Notes: a model not told the origin generated them from the sequence alone. DNA of 64,000 bases from Shewanella fodinae (GCF_014651955.1 NZ_BMXW01000005.1:58333-122332), one strand, 5' to 3'; positions 9,597-19,019 are shown, numbered from the stretch's first letter. Numbers and translations are program-made.

Positions 9597-11099
9597 TTAA
9601 CTGATTGCATGGGTTAACGGCAGACCATTGCCCAGGCTCAGCCGATGACTATGGTAAACCAGCTCTGCGGCCCGCATCGGATGCGCAAATAACTGGCCTT
9701 GTAGTAAATCAGCGCCCATCTTTTTGAGTGCTTCACGCTGAGATGAGTTTTCCACCCCTTCAACAGTCACCCGGAAGCCCAGATGGTGTGCTAAATTGAT
9801 GGTGGATTGCATGATATATTCAGCACGGCAATCCAACAGTAAATCATCAACAAAAGCTTTATCTATCTTGATTTCATCCACTGGAAGATCTTTTAGATAC
9901 GCCAGCGATGAGTGTCCAGTACCGAAGTCATCAATGGCGACTTCAATGCCCAGCTGCCGCAATTGTTGCAGCTTATCGCGGGTACCGCCAGTATTGGCAA
10001 TCAGCACCCCTTCAGTTATCTCCAACGCCAATGCATCACCCGGAAGTTGGTACTGCTGTAGCTTCTGTTCAATACAGGTCACAATATCCTGCTCAAAATC
10101 GCTGCCAGCGAGATTTACGGCCACTCTGATTTCGACGCCATTAGCTCGCCACTGCTGCTGTTGCTGCAGTACCTTTTCCAGTACCCAATGACTCACCAAT
10201 GAAATCATCCCCGCACACTCCGCCAGCGGAATAAATTCCGCCGGTGGAACAATACCCAGCTGTGGGTGTTCCCAGCGAAGCAGCGCTTCCACTTGCTTAC
10301 ATTTACCGGAATGCAGGCTCTCTTTCGGTTGATAAACCAAGTACAGCTGGTTGTTGTGGAGAGCCTTAGGTAAGCCATGAATGATCTGCATCTCGCGCAA
10401 ATGCAAGCTATCATCCCCCGTTTCATAATCGGCAATGCCATTGCGGCTATCGCGCGCTTTTTTAACGGCTAAATCCACTCTTTTCAACATCAAACTGATA
10501 TCGGCGTGGTGTGCTTCCAGTTGCAAATAACCGACTCTGACCTTGATCCCTATAGGGGTTTTGTCTACTAGATATGGCTGCTGTAACTCCAGCTGTAACC
10601 CCTTTAGCGCCTCAATTGCCAGTGGCTGCTCGTAGAAGAGTATAAATTCGTCTCCGTCCATGCGCGCCACCAAACGTGGTTGCGACAGGCTCTGCCGTAA
10701 TCTGGCAGCATAGCCCTGCAGTAATTCGTCACCGGTGCTGAAACCAAACAAATCGTTAACTAGACGGAAACGGTCAATATCCAACATCACCAGCGTACCA
10801 CGGGTAACCGGCATTAGCGGGGTAATGGCACGTTTGAACCATTGACGATTAGGAAGTCCGGTCAAGGGATCCCGACCAATGTTAGAAGGGAGTTGCCGCA
10901 ACAGGGATTTGATGGCGAGGTACAGCGGCACGGCACGTTCAGGAACGGAGAGGATCTCTAGAGGCTGACGCTGCTCAACCTGAAACCGCAAATCGTCTGC
11001 CAACCGTGCCACAAACTGCTTAAGTCGGTGATAACGTATCCAAATGATGGCTCCTGCCAGCACACTGATGGTCAACAATCCTATCAACCCAAAATTCAT
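9597..11099 (-). CDS. GGDEF/EAL protein, likely c-di-GMP phosphodiesterase
   Basis: 500 residues: one N-terminal membrane helix (about 3-22), a GGDEF domain (about 75-230) and an EAL domain (about 240-490). The GGDEF signature reads MDGDEF, so the first glycine is replaced by Asp and no RxxD inhibitory site precedes it; cyclase activity is therefore doubtful. The EAL half keeps EALLRWEHP, the EITEG glutamate, IDDFGTGHSSLAYLKDLP and TVEGVE, as expected of an active phosphodiesterase hydrolysing c-di-GMP to pGpG. The degenerate GGDEF may bind GTP as an activator, as known for some such proteins. An HDOD gene lies upstream on the same strand, 78 bases away, and may be cotranscribed. Confidence 0.92.
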   Translation of the reverse strand: MNFGLIGLLTISVLAGAIIWIRYHRLKQFVARLADDLRFQVEQRQPLEILSVPERAVPLYLAIKSLLRQLPSNIGRDPLTGLPNRQWFKRAITPLMPVTRGTLVMLDIDRFRLVNDLFGFSTGDELLQGYAARLRQSLSQPRLVARMDGDEFILFYEQPLAIEALKGLQLELQQPYLVDKTPIGIKVRVGYLQLEAHHADISLMLKRVDLAVKKARDSRNGIADYETGDDSLHLREMQIIHGLPKALHNNQLYLVYQPKESLHSGKCKQVEALLRWEHPQLGIVPPAEFIPLAECAGMISLVSHWVLEKVLQQQQQWRANGVEIRVAVNLAGSDFEQDIVTCIEQKLQQYQLPGDALALEITEGVLIANTGGTRDKLQQLRQLGIEVAIDDFGTGHSSLAYLKDLPVDEIKIDKAFVDDLLLDCRAEYIMQSTINLAHHLGFRVTVEGVENSSQREALKKMGADLLQGQLFAHPMRAAELVYHSHRLSLGNGLPLTHAIS

Positions 11100-11177
11100 C
11101 TGCTATCCCCAACTCACCAAACACCCGTCCGGTGTGATTCGAATTTACGGTGTATTCGCAGCATACCCGATTTAATG

Positions 11178-12020
11178 CTAATCGTAACTGGCTTTTATTG
11201 AGTGGAAATGTTCCAAAAATTCATCACTTGCTAGGTCATCAGGAGTCACCGGCAGCCCTTTGCTGATAAACACATCCAACCGTTGTTGCAGCTCAGGTCC
11301 CGCACGCAATTCTCCGATATAAAATGCCGCAGCACGGATAAAATCCAGATAAGTGACCTGTTCCGGTAAGTAATGCAAATCCGCCCAGCGTTCGACGACT
11401 TCGGTGACTTCTGGCGTAAACGACCAACTGTTCAATACCGCGCGGCCAATAGGCCCTTGCAATTTGCGCACAAGTGCGCGTAATTGACCGATGCTGCTGA
11501 AGAATTCAGGATGAGACTCAGCCTCCGTCAGCACTGGTAGCGCCCCGATATTGTGTACCAGACCGGCCAATGTCAGCGTATCATAGTTGAGCTGGATTTC
11601 CGGGTGCTGAGCTTTATACATTAACAACATAGAGGCCGCCGCCGCGGTCACCTCAATTGAAGTGCCCCAGACTTCATCCATGACCTCCCACACCATTTCG
11701 TTGGTGGAGATAAACAACTGCTCCATCGCAATAGAAGTAACAATGGACTTAATCTGTGCCAGTCCGATACGAGTCACCGCTTGGCTGATATTTTCAGCCT
11801 TAACCCCACGGCTATATAAGGCGCTATTGGCCACCTTGATTAATCGAGCCGAAATCGCCGCATCCTGCCCGATAACTTCGGCAATCTGCTTCAAACTGGA
11901 ATCCTGACGGCTCATCACTTCCTGCACTCGAATTGCCACTTCCGGCAGGGTTGGCAGTACCAGAGTATCGTATTTCAACTTTTTCAGAAGACTGACCAAC
12001 AGCTGGTGCTCTGTTGACAT
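11178..12020 (-). CDS. HDOD domain protein
   Basis: 280 residues, almost entirely one HDOD domain (about 18-215), the inactive HD-related domain frequent in bacterial signalling. Recognisable stretches are LPTLPEVAIRVQEV, LKQIAEVIGQDAAISARLIKVANSALY and TLAGLVHNIGALPVL. The last keeps a His but not the full metal-binding HD dyad of true HD phosphohydrolases. No other domain or membrane segment is seen. Position upstream of a GGDEF/EAL gene on the same strand suggests a shared role in c-di-GMP or motility signalling, but that is inference. The start ATG is the only good one. Confidence 0.88.
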   Translation of the reverse strand: MSTEHQLLVSLLKKLKYDTLVLPTLPEVAIRVQEVMSRQDSSLKQIAEVIGQDAAISARLIKVANSALYSRGVKAENISQAVTRIGLAQIKSIVTSIAMEQLFISTNEMVWEVMDEVWGTSIEVTAAAASMLLMYKAQHPEIQLNYDTLTLAGLVHNIGALPVLTEAESHPEFFSSIGQLRALVRKLQGPIGRAVLNSWSFTPEVTEVVERWADLHYLPEQVTYLDFIRAAAFYIGELRAGPELQQRLDVFISKGLPVTPDDLASDEFLEHFHSIKASYD

Positions 12021-12238
12021 GCGCGCCCCAATGTAACCTTGATGTTTAAAATATGTGATTCATTATATCAGCTTCCATTGCGACAGGGAGGAGATATCGC
12101 TGGTGTTCCGTGATATCTGCCGGTATTTCCACAGGATTTAGCTAATCAGGGAATCCACCGATATGTTATCGGTAATAGCGCCTTTTTCTATGTCAGTACC
12201 TAGGCTAAAAAACCAGAGTAAATTAATCGGTCTTTCAT

Positions 12239-12268
12239 TTGCATCGACAGGCTGATATTCAGTAAAAT
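12239..12268 (+). promoter_or_regulatory. Candidate promoter of trhP-yfhL
   Basis: TTGCAT (12239-12244) and TAAAAT (12263-12268) are 18 bases apart. The rest of the 302-base divergent gap between the HDOD gene and trhP (12021-12322) shows no gene; it must also contain the HDOD promoter, which I could not place. Confidence 0.45.
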
Positions 12269-12277
12269 GCGGCGCCT

Positions 12278-12293
12278 GTCACGCATTCGTGAC
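12278..12293 (+). other. Perfect hairpin in trhP 5' leader
   Basis: GTCACG-CATT-CGTGAC forms a perfect 6-bp stem with a 4-base loop, 29 bases before the trhP start and right where the proposed promoter would begin transcription. It could stabilise the 5' end or act as an operator. Confidence 0.4.
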
Positions 12294-12322
12294 TGCCGGA
12301 CTTCCAATAGTGAGAGTAAGTT

Positions 12323-13699
12323 ATGTTCAAACCAGAGCTGTTGTCCCCTGCCGGGACATTGAAAAATATGCGCTACGCCTTTGCCTACGGTGCCGATGCC
12401 GTATATGCCGGCCAGCCGCGATACAGCTTGAGGGTACGCAACAATGACTTCAATATGGAGAACTTGGCCACCGGCATCGATGAAGCGCATCAGCTTGGCA
12501 AAAAATTATATGTTGTCAGCAATATTGCCCCACATAACGCTAAGTTGAAAACCTACATCAAGGACATGGAACCTGTGGTTTCCATGAAACCAGACGCATT
12601 AATCATGTCTGATCCCGGCCTCATCATGATGGTGCGCGAAGCATTTCCAGAGCAGGTGGTTCATCTGTCGGTGCAAGCGAACGCGATTAACTGGGCTTCA
12701 GTCAAATTCTGGGAAAGCCAGGGAATTAAACGGGTAATTCTGTCACGCGAGCTGTCACTGGACGAAATCGAAGAGATCCGCCAACGCTGCCCGGACATTG
12801 AATTGGAAGTGTTTGTACATGGCGCGCTGTGTATGGCGTATTCTGGGCGTTGCCTGCTCTCCGGCTATATTAACAAACGCGACCCCAACCAAGGCACTTG
12901 CACCAATGCCTGCCGCTGGAAATATGATGTTCATGAAGCTACCCAGAACGATTCAGGTGACATCATTGCCGTTAATCCAGTCAATGACACTGCGGTTCAG
13001 ATTGAAAAGCCGACCCTCGGCGAAGGTCCAGCGACTGATAAAATCTTCCTGTTACAGGAAGGCAATCGTCCCGGGGAGTACATGCCAGCGTTTGAGGATG
13101 AACACGGCACCTACATCATGAATTCTAAAGATTTACGTGCCATACAGCATGTAGAACGCCTGGCGCGCATGGGCGTGGATTCTCTAAAAATCGAAGGCCG
13201 TACCAAGTCATTTTACTATGTGGCCCGCACCGCACAGCTCTATCGTCAAGCAATCAATGATGCCGCTGCTGGTCATTCCTTTGACCGCAGTCTGATGACG
13301 CAACTGGAGGGATTGGCACATCGTGGCTACACCGAAGGTTTCCTGCGTCGTCACGTACACGATGAATATCAGAATTATGATTACGGTTACTCTGTCAGCG
13401 ACAGCCAGCAGTTTGTAGGAGAGCTGACGGGTAAACGCAATGCTGACGGGCTGGCCGAAATCGAAGTGAAAAATAAATTCAGTGTCGGTGACAGTGTCGA
13501 ACTGATGACGCCGCAAGGTAACATCAGCCTTACTATTGAATCACTGCGGAATCGCAAAGGTGAAGCCATTGATTGCGGCCCAGGCAATGGCCATACTGTT
13601 TACTTACCAGTACCGCAGGAAGTGGCTCTTGAGCATGGTATTTTGCTGCGCAATCTGCCAACAGGTCAGGACACCCGCAACCCACACCAAAGCGAATAA
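12323..13699 (+). CDS. trhP: tRNA uridine-34 hydroxylation protein TrhP (YegQ, U32 family)
   Basis: A 458-residue peptidase-U32-family protein matching the YegQ/TrhP branch, which is known to take part in prephenate-dependent 5-hydroxylation of U34 in tRNAs. The N-terminal ELLSPAGTLKNMRYAFAYGADAVY is typical of U32 proteins, and the Cys-rich segment HGALCMAYSGRC...GTCTNACRW fits an Fe-S site. IEGRTKSFYY follows, then a C-terminal beta-domain. The next gene is a 4Fe-4S ferredoxin 12 bases downstream, a natural electron partner. The name peptidase is historical; no proteolysis is expected. Confidence 0.94.
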   Translation: MFKPELLSPAGTLKNMRYAFAYGADAVYAGQPRYSLRVRNNDFNMENLATGIDEAHQLGKKLYVVSNIAPHNAKLKTYIKDMEPVVSMKPDALIMSDPGLIMMVREAFPEQVVHLSVQANAINWASVKFWESQGIKRVILSRELSLDEIEEIRQRCPDIELEVFVHGALCMAYSGRCLLSGYINKRDPNQGTCTNACRWKYDVHEATQNDSGDIIAVNPVNDTAVQIEKPTLGEGPATDKIFLLQEGNRPGEYMPAFEDEHGTYIMNSKDLRAIQHVERLARMGVDSLKIEGRTKSFYYVARTAQLYRQAINDAAAGHSFDRSLMTQLEGLAHRGYTEGFLRRHVHDEYQNYDYGYSVSDSQQFVGELTGKRNADGLAEIEVKNKFSVGDSVELMTPQGNISLTIESLRNRKGEAIDCGPGNGHTVYLPVPQEVALEHGILLRNLPTGQDTRNPHQSE

Positions 13700-13969
<270 letters not shown>

Positions 13970-14210
13970 GCCATCGTCAGAAACCGGCCAATCAGAAGCG
14001 TCAAGCACATGAGCTTATATTGAGTATCTCGCGGCTAATCATCTGTGCCAGACTCACGTGAACCGACAGAATATCCGCCACACAAGCCGCAACGCAAAGA
14101 ATGACTGAGATTGGCCACACCGCGCGAGATGTTACCTGGGACGTTGGTCTTGCCTCGCGCGATGCGGTCAAATGAGTAAAACAAAAGATACAATAAGACT
14201 GACGCTAACC

Positions 14211-14579
14211 TTAAGCTGCGTCGGCAGTTGCACCGTGGGGAACGGGCAGACCTGCCTCGTTGACATTGACAAACACCATCTTGTCGATGCTAACGATAGG
14301 TGCCAGGGTTTGCTTATTGCGCACTTCACAGCGCACCGTAATCGAGGTGTGGCCCACACTTATCAGTTCTAAACCAAACTCAATCACATCCCCTAATTTT
14401 GCGGCTGTCATAAAGTTGATTTCAGATATCAACTTGGTGACATGGTTGCGACTTTTCATCTGACATCCGGCAAAGATGGCCGCTTCCTCATCGATCCAAC
14501 TGAGCAATTGACCACCGAAAAGTGAGCCTGCCGGGTTCAGATGTTCATGCTTAATCAAGCGGCGACTATAGTACTTCAT
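14211..14579 (-). CDS. Hotdog-fold acyl-CoA thioesterase (YciA-like)
   Basis: 122 residues from the preferred ATG at 14579; an alternative start nine codons upstream exists, and neither has a good ribosome site. I chose 14579 because KYYSRRLIKHEHLNPAGSLF is the usual beginning of this family. The hotdog signature HLNPAGSLFGGQLLSWIDEEAA carries the conserved Asp/Glu, and NHVTKLISEINF and VNVNEAGLPVPHG follow. Such enzymes hydrolyse acyl-CoA to free CoA and acid in the cytosol. A 241-base stretch downstream (13970-14210) has no gene; it holds only an 8-bp inverted repeat at 14121-14128/14154-14161. Confidence 0.88.
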   Translation of the reverse strand: MKYYSRRLIKHEHLNPAGSLFGGQLLSWIDEEAAIFAGCQMKSRNHVTKLISEINFMTAAKLGDVIEFGLELISVGHTSITVRCEVRNKQTLAPIVSIDKMVFVNVNEAGLPVPHGATADAA

Positions 14580-14761
14580 ACTGACGCGTCCATTTCTAAA
14601 ACACATATATCAGTGAGTTAGCAAGTACAGAGCCAATTTTATTTATTGATAATATTCAAATGGTTATATTTTAAAGATAAAAGAAAATGTGTACTGATGC
14701 ACCATTTTTAGTCAATGACTGCACCGTAACAGCGCTGTTGACAGCGGTCATGTAAGCTCAC

Positions 14762-14788
14762 AGAAAAAGGGAGCAATTGACGCTCCTC
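14762..14788 (-). terminator. Intrinsic terminator after ltaE
   Basis: On the minus strand GGAGC-GTCAATT-GCTCC is followed by CTTTTTCT, just past the threonine aldolase stop codon. The stem is short. Confidence 0.65.
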
Positions 14789-14798
14789 TAACGCCTGA

Positions 14799-15815
14799 TT
14801 AAACATGTGCCAAGCAGTGTTTAAAGGCAGCAATGGTTTTATGGATATCAGCGGTAGCAATGTCGTTATGGGTCACCAATCGCAATGATTTGCTGGCGCT
14901 GATCCGCACCCCAGCTTCGGCCAGCTTTGTTGTCAGTAATTGAGGATCTACTTTGCTGTCCAGTTCAGCAAATACCATGTTGGTTTGCACCAGCGACCGA
15001 TCAACAGTTAACTCCGCGATTTGCGATAAGCCTTCGGCCAGTATCTGGGCATTGGCGTGATCGTCTGCCAACCGCGCCACCTGCTGAGTCAACGCTAGTT
15101 CACCGGCTGCCGCCAAAATGCCCGCCTGACGCATACCGCCACCCAACATTTTACGCCAACGCCGAGCTCGTTGAATAAAGTGTTCATCCCCTAATAACAG
15201 TGATCCCACCGGGGCACACAGCCCTTTTGACAAACACAGAGTTGCGGAGTCAAAGAACTGCATAATATCGGCAATCGCCAGTCCTTGAGCAACTGCAGCA
15301 TTAGCAACGCGAGCTCCATCCAAATGGATTTTAAGCCCTTTTGAAAACGCCAATTGCTGAGCATCAGCCAGATACTGTTGTGGCAGCACCTTGCCACCAA
15401 TCGTGTTCTCCAAACTGATTAAGCGGGTTCGCGCGAAATGGAAATCATCCGGTTTGATGGCAGCACTCACGTCAGCCAACAGCAAACTACCATCGGCTTG
15501 GTTAGCAATAGGCTGAGGTTGGATGCTACCTAATACCGCCGCACCACCAGCTTCGTATTTATAGTTATGTGCTTGTTGCCCGCAAATATATTCATCACCA
15601 CGATGACAGTGTGACATCAATGCCAACAGATTTGCCTGGGTGCCAGAAGTCGTAAACAAGGCATCATCAAAACCGAGCATCTCTGCCGCCATTTGTTCCA
15701 AATGGTTGACGGTCGGATCATCACCATAGACATCATCGCCAACAACTGCACTAGCCATCGCTGCTCGCATTGCTGCCGTAGGCTGTGTCACCGTGTCACT
15801 TCGTAAATCAATCAT
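14799..15815 (-). CDS. ltaE: Low-specificity L-threonine aldolase
   Basis: 338-residue PLP enzyme cleaving L-threonine or L-allo-threonine to glycine and acetaldehyde in the cytosol. The N-terminus IDLRSDTVTQPTAAMRAAM and VGDDVYGDDPTVNHLE are diagnostic. HLDGARVANAA carries the cofactor-binding Asp, and the PLP lysine is in LSKGLCAPVGS. Length fits E. coli LtaE (333). The ATG at 15815 is used; a GTG lies immediately before it. Monocistronic, with its own terminator. The A+T-rich gap upstream (15816-16076) presumably holds divergent promoters for this gene and the channel gene beyond. Confidence 0.95.
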   Translation of the reverse strand: MIDLRSDTVTQPTAAMRAAMASAVVGDDVYGDDPTVNHLEQMAAEMLGFDDALFTTSGTQANLLALMSHCHRGDEYICGQQAHNYKYEAGGAAVLGSIQPQPIANQADGSLLLADVSAAIKPDDFHFARTRLISLENTIGGKVLPQQYLADAQQLAFSKGLKIHLDGARVANAAVAQGLAIADIMQFFDSATLCLSKGLCAPVGSLLLGDEHFIQRARRWRKMLGGGMRQAGILAAAGELALTQQVARLADDHANAQILAEGLSQIAELTVDRSLVQTNMVFAELDSKVDPQLLTTKLAEAGVRISASKSLRLVTHNDIATADIHKTIAAFKHCLAHV

Positions 15816-16076
15816 CACTTTATCCGCTAAAATCTGGGGGATTAAACTTTACTCTGCCACTTAGTAGCTGTACAGCACGGAACCATAAATACCGCACGGG
15901 CAGAAACACCAATATTTACTATTCAAAAATATCAATATTTTAAAAATAACCATTAATAATCAGTAAAATATAAAAATTAGTCATTAGTTTTATTGATGTA
16001 TAAATAAAAATATCTCACTTGGGTTTTACTGTAACATCATTCAAAATGCCCACTTTCTCGTTCGTCTGGATATAAA

Positions 16077-16712
16077 ATGCAGGACACTCAATTTGTATTG
16101 CTGTTGTGGTTTGTCGGTATTATTGCTGAGGCCATGACTGGCGCGCTGGCCGCTGGGAAGCAACGCATGGATCTGTTTGGTGTGGTTATTGTGGGCTGTG
16201 CCACCGCCATAGGTGGCGGCACACTGCGCGATATGTTGCTGGGGAATTATCCACTTATCTGGGTAGAGAACTGGCACTATCTGTTAGCCATTGTACTCGC
16301 CTCCCTGCTTACGGTAGTGATAGCACCACTGATGCGCTATCTGGCAAAACTGTTTCTGACCATCGATGCCTTAGGCCTGGCCGTATTCTCTGTCATTGGG
16401 GCACAAAAAACGCTATTACTTGGTTTTAGCCCTGCCGTGGCTGTAGTAATGGGTGTCATTACCGGGGTATTTGGCGGCGTGTTCCGCGATATTCTCTGCA
16501 ATCAGATGCCACTGATTTTCCGTAAAGAACTCTATGGCATTGTGGCCATCGTTACCGCCAGTTGCTACGTGATGTTACAGATAACCGGAACTGAACCCTG
16601 GCTCAGCCTTGGCATCAGCCTTTGGTTGGGTTTTAGTCTGCGGATGCTGGCAATTCGCTTCTGTTGGTCCGTTCCAACCTTTCACTATTCCACCGACCAA
16701 CACCATGAGTAG
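16077..16712 (+). CDS. TRIC-type (UPF0126) membrane channel protein
   Basis: 211 residues and about seven hydrophobic helices, in two repeats each containing a glycine-rich kink: GCATAIGGGTLRDMLLG and GVITGVFGGVFRDILCN. This double G-x-RD motif marks the bacterial YicG/YadS family, related to trimeric intracellular cation channels. It sits in the inner membrane; in bacteria the transported ion or small molecule is not settled (glycine uptake has been proposed for some members). It is a single gene transcribed toward the thiol peroxidase, with a shared terminator. Confidence 0.9.
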   Translation: MQDTQFVLLLWFVGIIAEAMTGALAAGKQRMDLFGVVIVGCATAIGGGTLRDMLLGNYPLIWVENWHYLLAIVLASLLTVVIAPLMRYLAKLFLTIDALGLAVFSVIGAQKTLLLGFSPAVAVVMGVITGVFGGVFRDILCNQMPLIFRKELYGIVAIVTASCYVMLQITGTEPWLSLGISLWLGFSLRMLAIRFCWSVPTFHYSTDQHHE

Positions 16713-16716
16713 TGAA

Positions 16717-16754
16717 TTTATTAGACGCCGGCCAAAGCACTGGCGTCTAATAAA
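16717..16754. terminator. Bidirectional terminator
   Basis: TTTATTAGACGCC pairs perfectly with GGCGTCTAATAAA (13 bp) around a 12-base loop, between two convergent genes. The U-rich outer stem arms serve as the T-tracts on either strand. Confidence 0.75.
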
Positions 16755-16760
16755 AGCCGC

Positions 16761-17336
16761 TTAGGACTGCTTGCTGATCTCTGCTAACGCAGCCAATGCC
16801 CTATCATAGTCTGGATGATGGCTGACATCTGGAACCAACTCCAGATATTGCAGTTTCCCTTGAGGATCGATGATAAAAATTGAGCGAGCCAAAATCCCCA
16901 TATCTTTTATAACGAGGCCATATTTTTCGCCAAAATCACGCCAAACGGAATCTGATAATACTTTGATATTATCTACATTCTCTACCTTGCAAAAACGTTT
17001 TTGCGCAAAGGGTAAGTCTTCACTGATACTAAGCATCACCACAGACGAAGCATCAAAATTTGCCACTTCACTGTTAAAGCGTTTGGTTTGCAGTGCACAC
17101 ACCCCAGTGTCCAGACTGGGCACCGCACTGATAAGTACCGTTTTCCCCTTAAAATCGCTAAGACTTACTGGCTGGAATTTATCGTCAACGACTCTAAATC
17201 CCGGAGCCATCTGCCCTAACTGCGGCATTTTGCCAAGTAGTGACACATTTTTCCCTGCTAGGGTAACTTCCGTTGCCTGTGCTGTGCCGCTGAGTCCTAA
17301 TAAGGTCAACGCCAATAATGCCGCATACTTATACAT
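16761..17336 (-). CDS. tpx: Secreted thiol peroxidase (Tpx family)
   Basis: 191 residues. The ATG at 17336 is preceded by an excellent GGAGGAGG ribosome site. Residues 1-21 form a Sec signal peptide (hydrophobic core ALLALTLLGLSG, cleavage near TAQA|TE). The rest is an atypical 2-Cys peroxiredoxin of the Tpx type: VTLAGKNVSLLGKMPQLGQMAPGF, the peroxidatic Cys in SLDTGVCALQTKRF, and the resolving Cys in KRFCKVENV. It should reduce peroxides in the periplasm using a thioredoxin-like donor. E. coli Tpx lacks such a clear signal peptide. It follows mscS on the same strand, but a terminator lies between. Confidence 0.92.
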   Translation of the reverse strand: MYKYAALLALTLLGLSGTAQATEVTLAGKNVSLLGKMPQLGQMAPGFRVVDDKFQPVSLSDFKGKTVLISAVPSLDTGVCALQTKRFNSEVANFDASSVVMLSISEDLPFAQKRFCKVENVDNIKVLSDSVWRDFGEKYGLVIKDMGILARSIFIIDPQGKLQYLELVPDVSHHPDYDRALAALAEISKQS

Positions 17337-17362
17337 AATCGCCTCCTCCAATAGTGCTAATG

Positions 17363-17387
17363 AAAAACCGGCACAGAGCCGGTCTTT
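17363..17387 (-). terminator. Intrinsic terminator after mscS
   Basis: On the minus strand ACCGGC-TCTGT-GCCGGT is followed by TTTTTCA, 13 bases past the mscS stop. The thiol peroxidase start is only about 27 bases further on, so that gene depends on read-through or on a promoter overlapping this hairpin. Confidence 0.88.
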
Positions 17388-17399
17388 ATCGAAATCTGA

Positions 17400-18224
17400 T
17401 TACTTGGCAGGCATCTCTTTGATGTGGACATCCATTTGTGGATAAGGAATACCGATACCGTTTTCATCCAATGCCAGCTTGATCTGCTCCATCAATTCAA
17501 AGTGAGTAGGCCAATAATCAGCGGCATTTACCCAAGGACGCACCACAAAATTCACTGAAGAATCACCTAATGCTGCCAAACCAACTGTATACGCTGGGTC
17601 TTTCAGCACCTTGTCGTTGCTTTCGAGAATATCGCACAACAGTTGCTTGGTTTTACGGATATCAGCATCGTAAGAAACCCCAATGGTCAAATCCAGACGC
17701 CGTTTATCCATCATGGAATAGTTGACGATACTGCCATTCATAATGGACGAGTTTGGGACGGTAATCACCTTGTTATCAGGACTCTTCAGACGAGTGGCAA
17801 AGATGGTAATTTCGTCCACAATACCTGCGACGCCGCCAGCTTCAATATAATCCCCAACCCGACAGGGGCGGAACATCACCAACAACACTCCCGCCGCGAA
17901 ATTAGATAATGAACCTTGCAGCGCTAAACCAACCGCCAAACCTGCAGCACCGAGCACCGCAACCAGCGATGCAGTTTGGATCCCCACTTGTCCCAAGGTC
18001 GCGATCACGGTAAAGGTAAACACCACCGCCCATGCCATATTGGCAACAAAGGTGGATACCGTTTTATCCACTTTACGATTGTTCAGCAGACGCTCAGTGA
18101 TCTTTTTAGCAACGCCGGAAAAATACTTACCAACGAAGAAAATTACCAGTGCCAGAATAATTTTAAGGCCATACACTGCCACCAATTCCGGCACCTGTTT
18201 CATGAGCTCTTCGATGTTATCCAT
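17400..18224 (-). CDS. mscS: Small-conductance mechanosensitive channel MscS
   Basis: 274-residue inner-membrane channel that opens under hypo-osmotic membrane tension. Three N-terminal helices are visible (about 20-45, 58-85, 90-125). The pore helix is GAAGLAVGLALQGSLSNFAAG, with the alternating Gly/Ala packing of TM3. It is followed by RPCRVGDYIEAGGVAGIVDE (beta domain), VPNSSIMNGSIVNYS, and the alpha/beta vestibule domain ending in DVHIKEMPAK. Length is close to E. coli MscS (286), not the giant MscK/MscM forms. Single gene with its own terminator. Confidence 0.95.
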   Translation of the reverse strand: MDNIEELMKQVPELVAVYGLKIILALVIFFVGKYFSGVAKKITERLLNNRKVDKTVSTFVANMAWAVVFTFTVIATLGQVGIQTASLVAVLGAAGLAVGLALQGSLSNFAAGVLLVMFRPCRVGDYIEAGGVAGIVDEITIFATRLKSPDNKVITVPNSSIMNGSIVNYSMMDKRRLDLTIGVSYDADIRKTKQLLCDILESNDKVLKDPAYTVGLAALGDSSVNFVVRPWVNAADYWPTHFELMEQIKLALDENGIGIPYPQMDVHIKEMPAK

Positions 18225-18414
18225 TCACGTACTCCCTTTACCTTTATTAACAATTTGACTAACCCGATGCTGCGGTCAGAGGCGTCCTTGTCGGCTTGCG
18301 CATCCCAGCGGGATCGCCTAATAAGATAACCTTTTGTGAACAGGCTTGCATCTAGAATTCATTAACTGACGTGCTACAAAGGCGAGTCATGATAGCTAAA
18401 CAATTGCGCTAATG

Positions 18415-18441
18415 AAAAAGGCGACTTGAGGCCGCCTTTTG
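18415..18441 (-). terminator. Intrinsic terminator after DUF4136 lipoprotein gene
   Basis: AAAAGGCG pairs with CGCCTTTT; read on the minus strand the stem ends in a T-run. It lies 17 bases past the lipoprotein stop codon. Confidence 0.85.
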
Positions 18442-18458
18442 TGGGTTGGATATAACGC

Positions 18459-19019
18459 TCATTTTTCTGGTTTTGGAGGAAAATTCGCTAATACTCCGGT
18501 AACCGCTTCGTTCATTTTAGCAATACGTTGCTGAGGGGTCTTGTAGTCACGGATCACGCCATTAGCGGCACCGCGCCATATAAGCTTGTTGGTTTTAGCA
18601 TCCACTAAGTCAAGGATCAGAGTTCCAACTTCATACTCTTTCACTTGCGTATTGCTCTGGATTGAACCGCCAAAATACCAGCGTGGTCCCCAAAATGGGC
18701 TATACCCCATGCCAGAATTAATACTGTCGACTTTAAAACGTTTGTCTGTTTTAGTCAGATAATTGACCAGAACATCGGCATCTTTCGCAGCGACTTTGAC
18801 ATAGCCTTTGCGAGCCATTTCCGTATCAACGGCTTCCCTCACACGTTGATCCAGCAATCCGTTTAATTGATATTCCGCACCATTCTCTTTGGTTGCAGGC
18901 ACCCAGGCATAGTGTTTGTACTGTGAAAAATTCACCTCTGGGTTGTAATCCCAGCCGGTATCCAGAGCACTACAGCCACCCATCAACAGCACTAATGCCG
19001 CAAAAATCAGTTTTTTCAT
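18459..19019 (-). CDS. DUF4136-family lipoprotein
   Basis: 186 residues. The start at 19019 is chosen over one 11 codons upstream because AAGGTGAG precedes it and it places the signal peptide at the terminus. MKKLIFAALVLLMGGC ends in a lipobox (LMGGC, Cys16), so the protein is lipidated. Asp is not at +2 (SAL follows the Cys), which favours sorting to the outer membrane. The mature part has the DUF4136 pattern: FSQYKHYAWVP, then KDADVLVNYLTKTDKR, GTLILDLVDAKTNKLIWRGAA and a C-terminal AVTGVLANFPP. Function of this family is unknown. Confidence 0.9.
   Translation of the reverse strand: MKKLIFAALVLLMGGCSALDTGWDYNPEVNFSQYKHYAWVPATKENGAEYQLNGLLDQRVREAVDTEMARKGYVKVAAKDADVLVNYLTKTDKRFKVDSINSGMGYSPFWGPRWYFGGSIQSNTQVKEYEVGTLILDLVDAKTNKLIWRGAANGVIRDYKTPQQRIAKMNEAVTGVLANFPPKPEK

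Noticed and set aside
12323..13699. trhP as a protease gene
   Set aside because: U32 family membership suggests peptidase, but the Cys-rich Fe-S segment and YegQ-type sequence fit tRNA hydroxylation instead.
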